DNA of 38,687 nucleotides from Planctomycetota bacterium (GCA_018969045.1 JAGWZB010000006.1:1-38687), one strand, 5' to 3'; positions 15,083-23,968 are shown, numbered from the stretch's first letter. Notes: generated from the letters alone by a model not told the origin. A program made the numbers and translations.

Positions 15083-16126
15083 CTAATAGCGGACCAAGGC
15101 CGTTCCCCAAGTCAGACCGGCCCCGAACCCGCAAAGCAAAATCAATGTACCCTTTTGCAGTCGACCTTGCAGGTTCGCTTCGTGAAGAACCAGCGGAATA
15201 CTGGCTGCCGATGTGTTTCCATAACGGTCTAAATTGACCACGACTTTGTCGGGGTCGATCCGAAGATCCTCGACCGCCGCATCGATAATCCGAGTGTTGG
15301 CTTGGTGCATCAGCACCAAATCGACCTGATCGATCGTATAGCCGGCCGTCGCAAGAACATCCCTACAACTATCGACCACACACCGTACAGCCCACTTAAA
15401 AACCGTCCTGCCATCCATTTGCATATATTGACGGCCTTGGGCCAATCGCTCGGGTGTCAAAGGCTCTCTGGACCCACCACCTGGTGTGCACAAAGCCTCA
15501 GGAGATCCTTCGGATCCAAGCGTAAATGCCAGGATCCCTGGGGATTCTTGGCCCGGGCCAGCGCCCGAGCCACCCGATGGCCCAAGCAGCGCCGCTCCAG
15601 CCCCATCCCCAAACAATGGATAAGTCTTCACATCCGTGGGGTTGACCGTCCGGCTCATGACCTCCGAGCCGACGACCAACGCATTGCGAGCCAACCCATT
15701 GGCGATGAACTGCGATCCAACAATCAGTCCATACATGAACCCCGAGCAAGCCGCATTGAGATCAAAAGCCGGAGCGATGCAACCGAGCTTCCGCTGCAAG
15801 ATGCACGCCGTCGACGGAGTCATGTAGTCCTGGGTGATCGTTGCAACCAAAACCAAATCGACTTGGCTAGGATCCAACTCAACTCGGCTTAGACAATCCA
15901 AGGCGGCCAAATACGCAAGGTCGCTTGTGGCTTGATCATCCCTGGCGAAGCGACGCTGGCGAATGCCCGTCCGTTGAACGATCCAATCGCTATCGCATCC
16001 AAGGCTAGCCAAGTCCTCGTTGGTCACTACCCGCTCAGGCACATACATCCCCGTCGATGCGATTTGGACCGATAAGGGTTTGCCGAGTCGGCTGCGCCCA
16101 CTCTGGACTAACGAATCGTTCATCAT
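15083..16126 (-). CDS. fabH: Beta-ketoacyl-ACP synthase III (347 aa)
   Basis: The thiolase-fold enzyme that condenses acetyl-CoA or another acyl-CoA with malonyl-ACP to start fatty acid synthesis. The triad is complete: DLNAACSGFMYGL (Cys127), LMHQANTRI (His274) and RYGNTSAASIP (Asn304). DWIVQRTGIRQRR and the closing LLCGFGAGLTWGTALVRY are standard. A proline/glycine insert (GPSGGSGAGPGQESP, about residues 182-196) is longer than in the E. coli enzyme. The start is the first of two adjacent ATGs. No plsX, fabD, fabF or acpP is beside it, unlike the usual fab cluster. The neighbours downstream encode exported proteins, so it may be a second, specialised KAS III; the primary role cannot be excluded. 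Confidence 0.9.
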   Translation of the reverse strand: MMNDSLVQSGRSRLGKPLSVQIASTGMYVPERVVTNEDLASLGCDSDWIVQRTGIRQRRFARDDQATSDLAYLAALDCLSRVELDPSQVDLVLVATITQDYMTPSTACILQRKLGCIAPAFDLNAACSGFMYGLIVGSQFIANGLARNALVVGSEVMSRTVNPTDVKTYPLFGDGAGAALLGPSGGSGAGPGQESPGILAFTLGSEGSPEALCTPGGGSREPLTPERLAQGRQYMQMDGRTVFKWAVRCVVDSCRDVLATAGYTIDQVDLVLMHQANTRIIDAAVEDLRIDPDKVVVNLDRYGNTSAASIPLVLHEANLQGRLQKGTLILLCGFGAGLTWGTALVRY

Positions 16127-16447
16127 GTTCGGTCAAGGCGTTGGTTCAGAATCCACTCAGGCAATCCCTAGGCTCATGCGATGGACAAGCCCCATACCGG
16201 TGGGTGGTTCCCAGCATGAGGCGATGAGTATAGCAACGCACTGCGAGGCGTCGGGGTGGAAAAAGGATTTTGACAAGATTTCAACAATTTTGACGATTCC
16301 TCCGTTTTGGGGGGTGACTACGCCTAGGTGGGCAAGTTAGATTCTACGGCTACTGCGGGCCTGCTATCACGCTTTGTATGCGTGAATCGTGGCCATTGCG
16401 CCGTGGCTCGTTTCCCCACTCCAGCCATAGAAAGTGCTGATGTTGCG
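16127..16447. other. Divergent intergenic region, 321 bases
   Basis: This lies between the minus-strand FabH gene and the plus-strand NRDE gene and must hold both promoters. TTGACA at about 16271 could be a -35 box for the plus strand, but the expected -10 position is a poor match. The frame of the NRDE gene stays open back to 16328, yet the residues before MCLIA do not look like protein. I see no RNA gene or strong hairpin. Confidence 0.35.
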
Positions 16448-17275
16448 ATGTGCTTGATCGCCATTCAATATCGCGTGGTTCCAGAGAGTCCAATCCTCGT
16501 GGCCACCAATCGCGAGGAGTTCTACGATCGTCGAAGTCATTCGCCGAGTATCCAATCTGGCAAACCCCGTGTACTGTGTCCCCTCGATCAACGTAACGGA
16601 GGGACTTGGCTGGGAGTCAATCAACATGGAGTCTTCGTCGGGATTTGCAACCGAAGGGTTTCGGAACCCTTGGGTTCGAACCGTTCCCGAGGTCTGCTCG
16701 TCAAAGAAGTGTTGAAAGCTCCCAGTAGTCGTGCAGCTGTCGAGCGGGCTCTGGAAGAGACCGCAAAACACCGCTTCGAAGCCTGTAACTTAATCATCGC
16801 AGACCGCGATTTCGGTTTTGCGGTCCATCATGATCAGGAAGACGAAGTCGTCGACTTGCAACCTGGACTGAGCATCATCGGCGGGCGGAATCTGAACGAT
16901 CCGCGCGACGAACGCGTCCAACTTGCAGGCCGATTGCTGACGCTTCAGAACCTCGATTCCCCTGTGAAATTCCTCGCTGTTGCCAGCAAGGTTTTCGCTC
17001 GCACCCCCAATCCACTAGCCCGCGCTAGCATGGTCATTCAAGGTGGTGAATACGGAACGGTATCGAGCACCCTGATCGCGTTGGGACCCAAACCCCGAGA
17101 CGCGATCTTCCAGTACGCGGATGGGCCTGCCAGCGAAGCTCGATTCGAGGACTACTCCCCTTTATTGCGGGATATCCTCAGCCGCGGACTTCGCGAATCT
17201 CGCACCAAAGCCGCAGCGGCCGTCGAAATGTCCGACATCGATGCCGAACTAGCCCAAACCGCTGACATCGATTGA
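16448..17275 (+). CDS. NRDE/TANGO2 family protein (275 aa)
   Basis: The start at 16448 gives MCLIAIQYRV, placing Cys at position 2, as is invariant in the family, which is thought to use an N-terminal nucleophile fold. The family name motif appears as ATNREEFYDRRS (residues 27-38; here N-R-E-E rather than N-R-D-E). It is followed by GGTWLGVNQHGVFVGICNRR, matching 'GGTWLG...G..A.LTN'. SRGLLVKEVL and FEACNLIIADRDFGFAVHH follow, and a late STLIALGP matches the usual 'SS..I'. The biochemical role is unsettled; the human homologue TANGO2 is linked to metabolic disease and haem or lipid handling. The gene overlaps the leader of the next one: its TGA lies nine bases before the ATG of the dehydrogenase, so the two are an operon. 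Confidence 0.85.
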   Translation: MCLIAIQYRVVPESPILVATNREEFYDRRSHSPSIQSGKPRVLCPLDQRNGGTWLGVNQHGVFVGICNRRVSEPLGSNRSRGLLVKEVLKAPSSRAAVERALEETAKHRFEACNLIIADRDFGFAVHHDQEDEVVDLQPGLSIIGGRNLNDPRDERVQLAGRLLTLQNLDSPVKFLAVASKVFARTPNPLARASMVIQGGEYGTVSSTLIALGPKPRDAIFQYADGPASEARFEDYSPLLRDILSRGLRESRTKAAAAVEMSDIDAELAQTADID

Positions 17276-17283
17276 GCCTTGCG

Positions 17284-18252
17284 ATGCCAACTGTAGCGAT
17301 CACCGACTATACCTTTGCCGATCTAGGGATCGAGAAATCCATTCTCGATCCCATCGCTCAGGTCGTCGGAGGACAGTGCAGGACCCCCGAAGCCTTGATT
17401 GAACTGGTGCAAGATGCCGATGCGGTGATCACCCAGTTTGCTCCGGTAAACGCGGCGGTCATCGAATCGATGCGGCGCGCCAAAGTGATTGTTCGCTACG
17501 GGATCGGAGTCGACAACGTCGATCTTCAAGCCGCCAAGCGGAAAGGGATCCCCGTTTGCAACGTACCCGATTACTGCATCGACGAAGTCGCCGATCACAC
17601 TCTTGCGTTCATACTGAGCATGACTCGCCAAGTCGTCCCCAACGCCATCGCTATACGGGATGGAAAATGGGGACTTGCGACCGACCTTGGTCACATGCGA
17701 ACTCTCAAAGACCAGTGTGTCGGAGTCATTGGACTGGGGCGTATTGGTCGCGAAGTCGTCTTGCGACTCAGGGCCTTCAAACCCCAAATCCTCGTCTATG
17801 ATCCTGTTGTCGACTCCGCTCAAATCGAAGCCTTAGGAGCGCGTAGCGTGTCGCTTGAGCAGCTCCTGGCCACCAGCGACATCGTGACGCTCCATTGCCC
17901 ATCGACCCCACAGACAAGAAAACTTCTGAATCCCGAATCCATCGCAACCATGAAGAAAGGCTCCTTGGTTGTCAATCTTGCTCGAGGGGATTTGATCGAT
18001 ACAGCAGCGATGGTCCAAGCACTAGAAACCGGGCAATGGAGTTCCGTAGCGATCGATGTATGCGATCCCGAACCCATTCCGCTAGAAAGCCCACTGCGCA
18101 GGATGCCCAACGTCATCGCCGCGTCCCATATCGCTTCGGCCAGCCCCAAAGCGGTCCGGAAGCTACGCGAGTCAGCCGCTCTTCACGCCGCAAACGCCCT
18201 GAGAAATCTCCCGTTGGCACACATCGTCAACGGTGTCCCAAGCCCTGTTTGA
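17284..18252 (+). CDS. D-isomer-specific 2-hydroxyacid dehydrogenase, CtBP/SerA-like (322 aa)
   Basis: An NAD-dependent enzyme interconverting a 2-oxoacid and a D-2-hydroxyacid. The substrate-binding part has VIVRYGIGVDNVDLQAA; the nucleotide fold has CVGVIGLGRIGREV (G150-x-G-x-x-G155) with an acidic residue after LVYD. The catalytic trio is Arg234 (NLARGDLID), Glu263 (CDPEP) and His282 (ASHIAS). At 322 residues it lacks the C-terminal ACT domain of full SerA, and the NVPDYCIDEVADHTLAF signature resembles the 'C-terminal binding protein' subgroup. It could be a phosphoglycerate dehydrogenase or act on another 2-oxoacid. The ATG at 17284 is used; a TTG at 17272 overlapping the upstream stop is the alternative. 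It is the second gene of an operon with the NRDE protein. Confidence 0.88.
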   Translation: MPTVAITDYTFADLGIEKSILDPIAQVVGGQCRTPEALIELVQDADAVITQFAPVNAAVIESMRRAKVIVRYGIGVDNVDLQAAKRKGIPVCNVPDYCIDEVADHTLAFILSMTRQVVPNAIAIRDGKWGLATDLGHMRTLKDQCVGVIGLGRIGREVVLRLRAFKPQILVYDPVVDSAQIEALGARSVSLEQLLATSDIVTLHCPSTPQTRKLLNPESIATMKKGSLVVNLARGDLIDTAAMVQALETGQWSSVAIDVCDPEPIPLESPLRRMPNVIAASHIASASPKAVRKLRESAALHAANALRNLPLAHIVNGVPSPV

Positions 18253-18391
18253 GCAGCGGTTGGACCATTGCCCCACTGCTCTGTGAGTGGGTTTCGAGGC
18301 GATGACGCTTTACAGAACGTCCCGATCAAGTTATTTTTAAGCGAACCGTCTTGGATTTTGCAGGGTCTACAAAGAGTCGCACTCGGGCGGT

Positions 18392-18409
18392 AAGCTTGAC
18401 GACAAGCTT
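18392..18409 (+). repeat. 7-base stem-loop just upstream of tRNA-Ser
   Basis: AAGCTTG (18392-18398) and CAAGCTT (18403-18409) form a perfect stem with the loop ACGA, ending two bases before the tRNA. It may mark a 5' processing site or be chance. The rest of 18253-18411 carries no gene. Confidence 0.4.
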
Positions 18410-18411
18410 TC

Positions 18412-18493
18412 GGAGGATAGCCGAATGGTTAGGAACCTGACTCGAAATCAGGCGCCGGGAAACCGGTTGAGGGTTCGAATCCCTTGTCCTCCG
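18412..18493 (+). tRNA. tRNA-Ser(CGA)
   Basis: Class II tRNA of 82 bases plus an absent CCA tail. The acceptor arm GGAGGAT pairs with GTCCTCC (one G-T), and the discriminator is G as in serine tRNAs. The anticodon stem CCTGA/TCAGG holds the loop CTCGAAA, giving anticodon CGA, which reads UCG. The long variable arm is CGCCGGGAAACCGGTT, and the T arm GAGGG TTCGAAT CCCTT. CCA is not encoded. Confidence 0.95.
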
Positions 18494-18587
18494 CTTCTGT
18501 GCGTCTAGGGTGTCTTTGTGGTTTGCTCCCTCTTTGCCCTCATCTCTGGCCCCTTGGCTGCCTGGTCCCTTGGCAGTCTGGAAGCCC

Positions 18588-18803
18588 CTACCTCGATGGT
18601 CGTTTGAAAACGGCAACCATCTCAACGGTTCGACCTTGGACCTCATTAAGACTGGTTGTCGACACTAATTCCCACCCGGCAAAACCGTATTGATTGAGCA
18701 TCGTCTCGAACTCGCTAGCCTTAAATACCATGCCAGCCCAGCTACCTTTGGTGCTGATCGTGACCGTCTTGTACTCCCATTTCACCATCGTGTCGTTGGT
18801 CAT
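18588..18803 (-). CDS. DUF4177 small protein (71 aa)
   Basis: A compact family of unknown function. The pattern KWEYKTVTI, then a loop, EFETMLNQYGFAGWELVSTTSLN and VEMVAVFKRP matches DUF4177: a beta strand starting with W-E-Y-K, a helix ending in GWELVS and a closing strand ending in FKRP. It is cytoplasmic with no signal or membrane segment. The ATG at 18801-18803 is used; AGAGG about 12 bases upstream overlaps the stop of the acyltransferase gene, from which only ten bases separate it. It is the last gene of the operon that begins with PSD1. Confidence 0.85.
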   Translation of the reverse strand: MTNDTMVKWEYKTVTISTKGSWAGMVFKASEFETMLNQYGFAGWELVSTTSLNEVQGRTVEMVAVFKRPSR

Positions 18804-18813
18804 AGTATTTGAA

Positions 18814-19719
18814 TTACCTCTTGAATATCCCCTGTGATAACTTCTGGATCACCATCGCGGCAAGCGTCGTGACACTCAGTCCGATCAGCATCGCAATCAT
18901 GGATCGGTAGCCGACATTTTGCGCACGAAATACCCGTAAACACCCGACCAAGAAAATACCATGCAGCAAATAGAATTCATAGGAGTATTTCGCAATCCAA
19001 GAGACGACCCCAGGAAGGGTTTCTATCGATAAAGAAACAGCAAGTAGAATCCAAACGAGTCCGACACTGAGAAACTCATACCGAAGACCCGATAGGACAA
19101 AACATGGAGCAGCAAGCAGCAGCAATGACTTGGCCGGCCATTCCGTCATGAACGCCAGAAGGGCTCCGTAGAAGACCAAGCAGTATGCGAAGTATCCTGC
19201 ATCGCAATCGAACAATACCAATACCGATGCAGCGATAGCAAGCAGTTGGATCGGCTTTTGAGGCCTGCTTGCCATGCGAGCTAGAAACACACTTAAGTAG
19301 AGCGCCACAAGCAATCCGATAAACCAAGTGGCGACGTTGATGAGGTCTTCCAGGAAGTACAGGCCCAAACCGCTGAGTTGCCAACCGAATTGGACGAGGC
19401 TAACTTGCTTGTAGCCCGAAACTGCTGCCGCGCCAAATGCTAAAAACGTTGCCATCCAGTACGCGGGGTAGATCTTCGTGAATCTTGCCAAAAGCCAATC
19501 CGTAGGGGGACGCCGATCGCGTGCGATCAGAGCTCCACTGATCCCTAGAAATAGCGTAACGCCCAGCGAACCTAAGCTTACGTTTGCTACTTTCGTCCAG
19601 TCCCTGAGTCCCAAGAGGACTAGGATATGAAAGACAACGACCAACCCCAACGCCAAAACTCTAAGCCAGTCAAATCCAGGAATTCTCTCGGCGGATCGCG
19701 GCATGGATTCTGGTTGCAT
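18814..19719 (-). CDS. Acyltransferase 3 (OafA/YrhL-like) membrane protein (301 aa)
   Basis: Integral membrane enzymes of this family transfer acyl groups, often acetyl, to extracytoplasmic sugars. The opening IPGFDWLRVLALGLVVVFHILVLLG has the family's RxxA and conserved His (VFH). The next landmarks are TLFLGISGALIARDR (matching 'ffFvlSGfll') and LLARFTKIYPAYW, which gives the conserved Arg. About nine to ten membrane segments follow, with a late YSYEFYLLHGIFL, the second conserved His region. At 301 residues it is shorter than OafA (no SGNH domain), the size of stand-alone members. The gene starts two bases after the WD40 stop, so it belongs to the same operon. The acceptor is unknown, perhaps a surface glycan. 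Confidence 0.85.
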   Translation of the reverse strand: MQPESMPRSAERIPGFDWLRVLALGLVVVFHILVLLGLRDWTKVANVSLGSLGVTLFLGISGALIARDRRPPTDWLLARFTKIYPAYWMATFLAFGAAAVSGYKQVSLVQFGWQLSGLGLYFLEDLINVATWFIGLLVALYLSVFLARMASRPQKPIQLLAIAASVLVLFDCDAGYFAYCLVFYGALLAFMTEWPAKSLLLLAAPCFVLSGLRYEFLSVGLVWILLAVSLSIETLPGVVSWIAKYSYEFYLLHGIFLVGCLRVFRAQNVGYRSMIAMLIGLSVTTLAAMVIQKLSQGIFKR

Positions 19720-19721
19720 CC

Positions 19722-20780
19722 TTAGTCGTTGATTTCATAGCTTTCAACTCGGCCAAAATCAGGGAACTTTCCTTCGTCGCTCTTGCTCGGTTGGCCTTGT
19801 CCCCCCACCACGATCAGTTTGTCTTGGTCATTAAAGAGCATTTGCGTGATGCGATACCCCGATTTGATCGTTCCAATCCGCTCTCCGCTTGCAAGATCGA
19901 ACAAGGCTGCATTCCACTCCCCACCGCGCAGACGCCCACCCATCAAAAAACTGGTCCCTGATGGATGCAGCACCAAAGCCTCCATAAGGCCTTCGCCAGA
20001 CTGCTTGTCGTTTGTCTGCAGGATCAGTTTGGACGATTGCCAATCCCATCGCTGCCAGAGCTGCTTGCCGTTGCCGGCCATGGGATCTCTCATGTCACCC
20101 ATCCCGCAGATGATCAAATGCTGATCATCTGGGGAAAACTCCATGGCAAAGATTCCACCTAGATAACAGTGGCTTTTAATGATGCCCCAACTGGTGAAGT
20201 CTTTGGACTCAAACATGGAGATCTGCTCCCCTGTAGAGACGTCCCATACTCGGACTTGGCCCATCAGGTTCCCAGCTGCAATCCACTTGCTGTTGTGACT
20301 AAAAGCAACCGACTGCACCGAAGGCACATGCGAGAGGCTATGAACAACAGCCCCGCTGGCCGCATCTAGGATCTTCACCGAAGGCTCTGTTTCTTGGGCG
20401 GGCGTGTATTTGTAATCGCCTGGTAGATACTGACCCGTGACGCTTGCAATCCATCGTTGGTCTTTGGATGCGGCCATATCCCAGGACCAAAAATCATGCG
20501 CTTTGACCTGCCGCACAAGCGCGTTGTCGCTGGCTGAAAACCACTTGAGCTTTCCATCGTAACCGGCTGTGACGAACGCTTGATGCTCTGTCAGCGAAAC
20601 CGCAGAGCTCGCATAGCTGTCGTGCTGGGAAATGCGATCGTATTTCTTGGACTCGATGTCGATTCGATAGATGCCATCCATGCATGCAGCGATCATCTGA
20701 CTGTGGTTCTCCAGCAAGCATGCGCCCAGGATCGCCGTGGGCAGCTTAAAGTCATGAATCCTTTTGATGTTTTTTTGCAT
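19722..20780 (-). CDS. WD40 beta-propeller protein (352 aa)
   Basis: About six to seven blades can be read: QMIAACMDGIYRIDIES, AFVTAGYDGKLKWFSAS, RWIASVTGQ...PSVKILDAASG, VQSVAFSHNSKWIAAGNLMGQVRVWDVSTG (the clearest WD repeat), GIFAMEFSPDDQHLIICGMG and MEALVLHPSGTSFLMGGRLR...AALFDLASG. No signal peptide is present, so the protein should be cytoplasmic and act by binding partners. It starts three bases after the DUF1501 stop and ends two bases before the acyltransferase. WD40 genes next to PSD1/DUF1501 genes are common in planctomycetes. No enzyme activity is implied. Confidence 0.85.
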   Translation of the reverse strand: MQKNIKRIHDFKLPTAILGACLLENHSQMIAACMDGIYRIDIESKKYDRISQHDSYASSAVSLTEHQAFVTAGYDGKLKWFSASDNALVRQVKAHDFWSWDMAASKDQRWIASVTGQYLPGDYKYTPAQETEPSVKILDAASGAVVHSLSHVPSVQSVAFSHNSKWIAAGNLMGQVRVWDVSTGEQISMFESKDFTSWGIIKSHCYLGGIFAMEFSPDDQHLIICGMGDMRDPMAGNGKQLWQRWDWQSSKLILQTNDKQSGEGLMEALVLHPSGTSFLMGGRLRGGEWNAALFDLASGERIGTIKSGYRITQMLFNDQDKLIVVGGQGQPSKSDEGKFPDFGRVESYEIND

Positions 20781-20783
20781 GAT

Positions 20784-22127
20784 TTACCCGACAAGCAGTT
20801 CTTCGATGGGTTGCACATTTCCTTCGACCCGATGGAACGTCGGTAGGTCGGGCAGATCGTACTGCTCCTTGGGATCGATCCCCAGGGCTTTGAAAATTGT
20901 CGCAAAGAGCCTGCGGTTATCGATCGCATCTTGTGTCACTTCAAACCCCATGGGGTCGGTTTGACCGATCAGAACACCGGGGCGAATTCCTGCACCGGCC
21001 ATCGCCAAGCTCCAAGCTTTGGAGTAATGATCCCGGCCCCTGGCTTCGTTGAGCCACGGAGTTCTACCAAACTCGCCCATGGCGATCACCAAGGTATCTT
21101 GCAGCAAACCGCGTTGTTCAAGGTCGCTGACGAGTTGATAGAGGATGTTGTCCAATTCGGGGACGAGCATCTGATGCATTTCGTGCTGGAAAACATGGTT
21201 ATCCCAAGGCATCCCGTTGGCGACCATGACAAAGGTCGATCCGTTTTCGATCAGATGGCGGGCTTGGAGCGCATGCTGTGCAAACGCACCTGGTCCATAG
21301 CGTTGCCGATCCGCTTCGGGAAGCTTATCTAAATCGAACAGTGGCGCGCAGCTCATCAAGCCCTTGACTCGTTCAAAGGCGGCGTTGTAACCAGCTGCGG
21401 CTTGGCTACGCTGGTCATTTTCAAACTTGCGACTCAGGAACTTGCGAAGCGCTTCGCGATCCTCATGGTCGACTTGCGAGATCGATTCGTGTCGGAGAAT
21501 GTCGGGGATCGAATACTCACCCCCCGAGCGGACAGGTCCGTATTGGGCCCCAAGCCATCCGGCCCAATTGCCAGCCTTGAACGACCTGAATTCGTTCCCG
21601 TCAGGACAAGGGTCCAGCAAAATGAATTGAGGGACGGGGCTGTCGAGTTGGCCAAGCTGCTGTGCGACGACCGATCCGAGGATGGGCCGAGTAAAGGGTG
21701 GCCTAGGTTGCTCGCCTCGCGTCAATACATCGATGCCTTGGAAGTGCTCGCTGGGCTCAGTGCTCATCGATCGAATCACCGAGAGCTTATGCATGATCGT
21801 CGCACAACGGGGCATCAACTGGCTGATTTGAACACCGGGAATCGAAGTTCCAATCGCACCGAAAGGTCCACCGGTTATCGTCCCAGGCTTGGGGTCCCAA
21901 GTTTCGAACTGGCTCGGGGCACCACAGAGCCACAGCAGGATGCACTTCTTGCCTTGCTTCTTGGTTTCCTGAGCGATCGCAGGGACCGAAAAAAGGGCAT
22001 TGAAACTGGCCACCGAGGCGATCCCCGAAGCCATGGATCCTTGGAGAAACAACCGCCGATGGGTGCGGTGCTCAGGACTGCCGCAGTCGATTGGATTGCT
22101 ATGCGTCTGCTTGGAATTCTCGGACAA
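20784..22127 (-). CDS. DUF1501 protein with Tat signal (447 aa)
   Basis: DUF1501 proteins have an alkaline-phosphatase/sulfatase-like fold and are hugely expanded in planctomycetes; no activity is proven. The N-terminus has a twin-arginine signal HRRLFLQGSMASG (Arg24, Arg25) and a probable cut after AIA, so it is exported folded. Family motifs are KKCILLWLCGAPSQFETWDPKP, MHKLSVIRSMSTEPSEHFQG, MPWDNHVFQHEMH, TLVIAMGEFGRTPWLNEARGRDHYSKAWSLAMAGAGIRPGVLIG and DNRRLFATIFKALGID. The H-x-x-x-x and D-H-Y positions are the likely metal site. The start is a TTG at 22125-22127, since a stop lies two codons upstream and no ATG precedes the Tat motif. It follows PSD1 by 25 bases, the standard pairing. Confidence 0.92.
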   Translation of the reverse strand: MSENSKQTHSNPIDCGSPEHRTHRRLFLQGSMASGIASVASFNALFSVPAIAQETKKQGKKCILLWLCGAPSQFETWDPKPGTITGGPFGAIGTSIPGVQISQLMPRCATIMHKLSVIRSMSTEPSEHFQGIDVLTRGEQPRPPFTRPILGSVVAQQLGQLDSPVPQFILLDPCPDGNEFRSFKAGNWAGWLGAQYGPVRSGGEYSIPDILRHESISQVDHEDREALRKFLSRKFENDQRSQAAAGYNAAFERVKGLMSCAPLFDLDKLPEADRQRYGPGAFAQHALQARHLIENGSTFVMVANGMPWDNHVFQHEMHQMLVPELDNILYQLVSDLEQRGLLQDTLVIAMGEFGRTPWLNEARGRDHYSKAWSLAMAGAGIRPGVLIGQTDPMGFEVTQDAIDNRRLFATIFKALGIDPKEQYDLPDLPTFHRVEGNVQPIEELLVG

Positions 22128-22152
22128 AATTTAGCTCACACAAAAACAGCAA

Positions 22153-23808
22153 CTAGTGATTGAATCGGAACTCTGCAGAGGTCAAAACAGCCCACAGTGC
22201 GTTTTGCCAAACACCCTTTGGGTCCACACTCGCTTTGTTGCTCAAACGCCTCTGGACAAAATCGAGCACCGTTTCGATTTCCTCTTGGCTTGGCTGGCGA
22301 CCTAACGCAGACAGGAACATCTGCTCGATGGCAAGCTTGGGATCTGCGTTTTGAGCAAGCTGGCTGACAAGACCTTCGGGCTTGCTAGCCGCAAGAAGCA
22401 TTTGATGCATTTTGGAATTGTTGGTCAAAAAGAGCGCATCGGAAATATCGGTGGTGATCGTCTCGGGGAGGACTTCGGGGATTCGATCTCGAAGGTCGCT
22501 CAAAAGCGGCAGGTCATGGTCAACTTGTTGGAACATCGCCACGTGCATCGAGCGAACCAATTGCTCGGCGGTCAACGGGCGTTCGATCGACCAAGCAAAG
22601 GCGGATGGGTCTTGGACACCTGCAAGCGGTTTGGAACTGAGCTGATAAGTGCGACTTGCGGCGATCCTGCGAACCAACCGTCGGATGTCATACCCTGAAT
22701 CGATGAAGTCTTTCGAGAGTCGCTCGAGCAACTCAGGGTGTGAGGGTGGGTGCACCGAATCCATCTGATCGAATGGGTGGACGATTCCTCGGCCCATGAG
22801 CATAGCCCAGACTCGATTGACGAAGGCTGGAGCCAACTGGGGATGACCTTTGAGAATCTCCTCGACAAACTTTTGGCGCCTGGAGAACTTTGGCGTACGG
22901 GGCTCTTTGGGATTGGCAGAAGGTTGATAGAGTTCGTCGAGATCTTCTTGTTTGGAATCTTTTTCCGGACGCGCTTCATCGATGGTTTTGGACTGATAAA
23001 AGGTCAACACGTTCGGATAGCTCGATCCATGAATATTTGCAAAATCAGAAAACCCTCCGATGGCCGATTCGCTGATACGTGGCCCGACCTCGGTTTTTTG
23101 GTTTTTGCTGCGGTTGAAAAAGGCGACTAGCCCCCAGTAATGCTGCTGATGGATTTCCGAAGCGATCATGTGATCGTGGCATTGAGCGCAGTCGATGCGG
23201 ATGCCGAAGAAAGCCGGAGCGACCGCTTCGGCAATCGCTTGGGCGTTGTCATTGCGTTCGTAGAGGAACCAAACCGCACCGGCTTGGTCGTCGCTTTCGG
23301 GGCGTGCAAGAAGGATCTCTCGAGCGACTTGATCCCAGGGGCGATTTTGGCGAAATACGTTTTCGAGATAAGGTCTCCAGTGTTTTCGTCGCTCGTTTAT
23401 TTTTGGGGTCGGAGCGCGGCCCATCAGCAGGGTGTCAAAGGTATCTGCAAAATGCTCGACGTAGTCTTCGCTTTGCAAAAGACGATCGATCCACTCGAGA
23501 CGTTTGTGCGGACTTGGGCTGTCCAAAAACTCCTTGCGCTCTTGCAGGGTTGGGATGCGACCAGCAAGATCGATCGTCAAGCGCCGAATCCATTGCTCGT
23601 CGGTGCACCACTCTAACGAATTTCGATCTATGGAAACTTTCGCATACCCTGCTTCGATGAGCGTGTCGATCGTCTCGGACGGATCGCTTGGGTTTTCGAC
23701 TTGGGCCATTGCCATCGGCAGGACCAATCCCAGCGCAAGCCAGACGATAGCCATCAAGCGATTGGACCGATGCAAAGCGAATGGGTGGATCGAGGAAGGC
23801 TTGTGCAT
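22153..23808 (-). CDS. DUF1549/DUF1553 (PSD1) protein (551 aa)
   Basis: A planctomycete-type secreted protein of unknown activity. The ATG at 23806-23808 gives a signal peptide (RLMAIVWLALGLVLPMAMA); the frame runs back to a TTG at 23910 with non-native residues. DUF1549 covers about 43-250 (RRLTIDLAGRIPTLQERKEFL, RPWDQVAREIL) and contains DCAQCHDHM, a single CxxCH (Cys207, Cys210, His211) that could bind one haem c. DUF1553 covers about 330-540 (FVNRVWAMLMGRGIVHPFDQM, HPELLERLSKDFI, ASRTYQLSS, ERPLTAEQLVRSM, FLSALGRQPSQEE). The N-terminal cytochrome domain (PSCyt1) of larger relatives is absent. It heads a five-gene operon with DUF1501, WD40, acyltransferase and DUF4177. Confidence 0.92.
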   Translation of the reverse strand: MHKPSSIHPFALHRSNRLMAIVWLALGLVLPMAMAQVENPSDPSETIDTLIEAGYAKVSIDRNSLEWCTDEQWIRRLTIDLAGRIPTLQERKEFLDSPSPHKRLEWIDRLLQSEDYVEHFADTFDTLLMGRAPTPKINERRKHWRPYLENVFRQNRPWDQVAREILLARPESDDQAGAVWFLYERNDNAQAIAEAVAPAFFGIRIDCAQCHDHMIASEIHQQHYWGLVAFFNRSKNQKTEVGPRISESAIGGFSDFANIHGSSYPNVLTFYQSKTIDEARPEKDSKQEDLDELYQPSANPKEPRTPKFSRRQKFVEEILKGHPQLAPAFVNRVWAMLMGRGIVHPFDQMDSVHPPSHPELLERLSKDFIDSGYDIRRLVRRIAASRTYQLSSKPLAGVQDPSAFAWSIERPLTAEQLVRSMHVAMFQQVDHDLPLLSDLRDRIPEVLPETITTDISDALFLTNNSKMHQMLLAASKPEGLVSQLAQNADPKLAIEQMFLSALGRQPSQEEIETVLDFVQRRLSNKASVDPKGVWQNALWAVLTSAEFRFNH

Positions 23809-23968
23809 GGCCCTTGATAGAACGTTGGCAAAGGGTGGGTGGTTGTGGGATTCGTTGGATTCGAGGATCCCAGGAAGGTTCTCCGAGGGTATTCTAATCA
23901 ACTTTGGCAAGCAAGTCAGGTTTTGCCGTTGGCATCCTTTCTGAAGCGATCTGTGATAGGCGGACCCT

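Noticed and set aside
18412-18493. tRNA-Ser as an integration site for a mobile element
   Set aside because: No integrase and no direct repeat of the tRNA 3' end were seen in the window.
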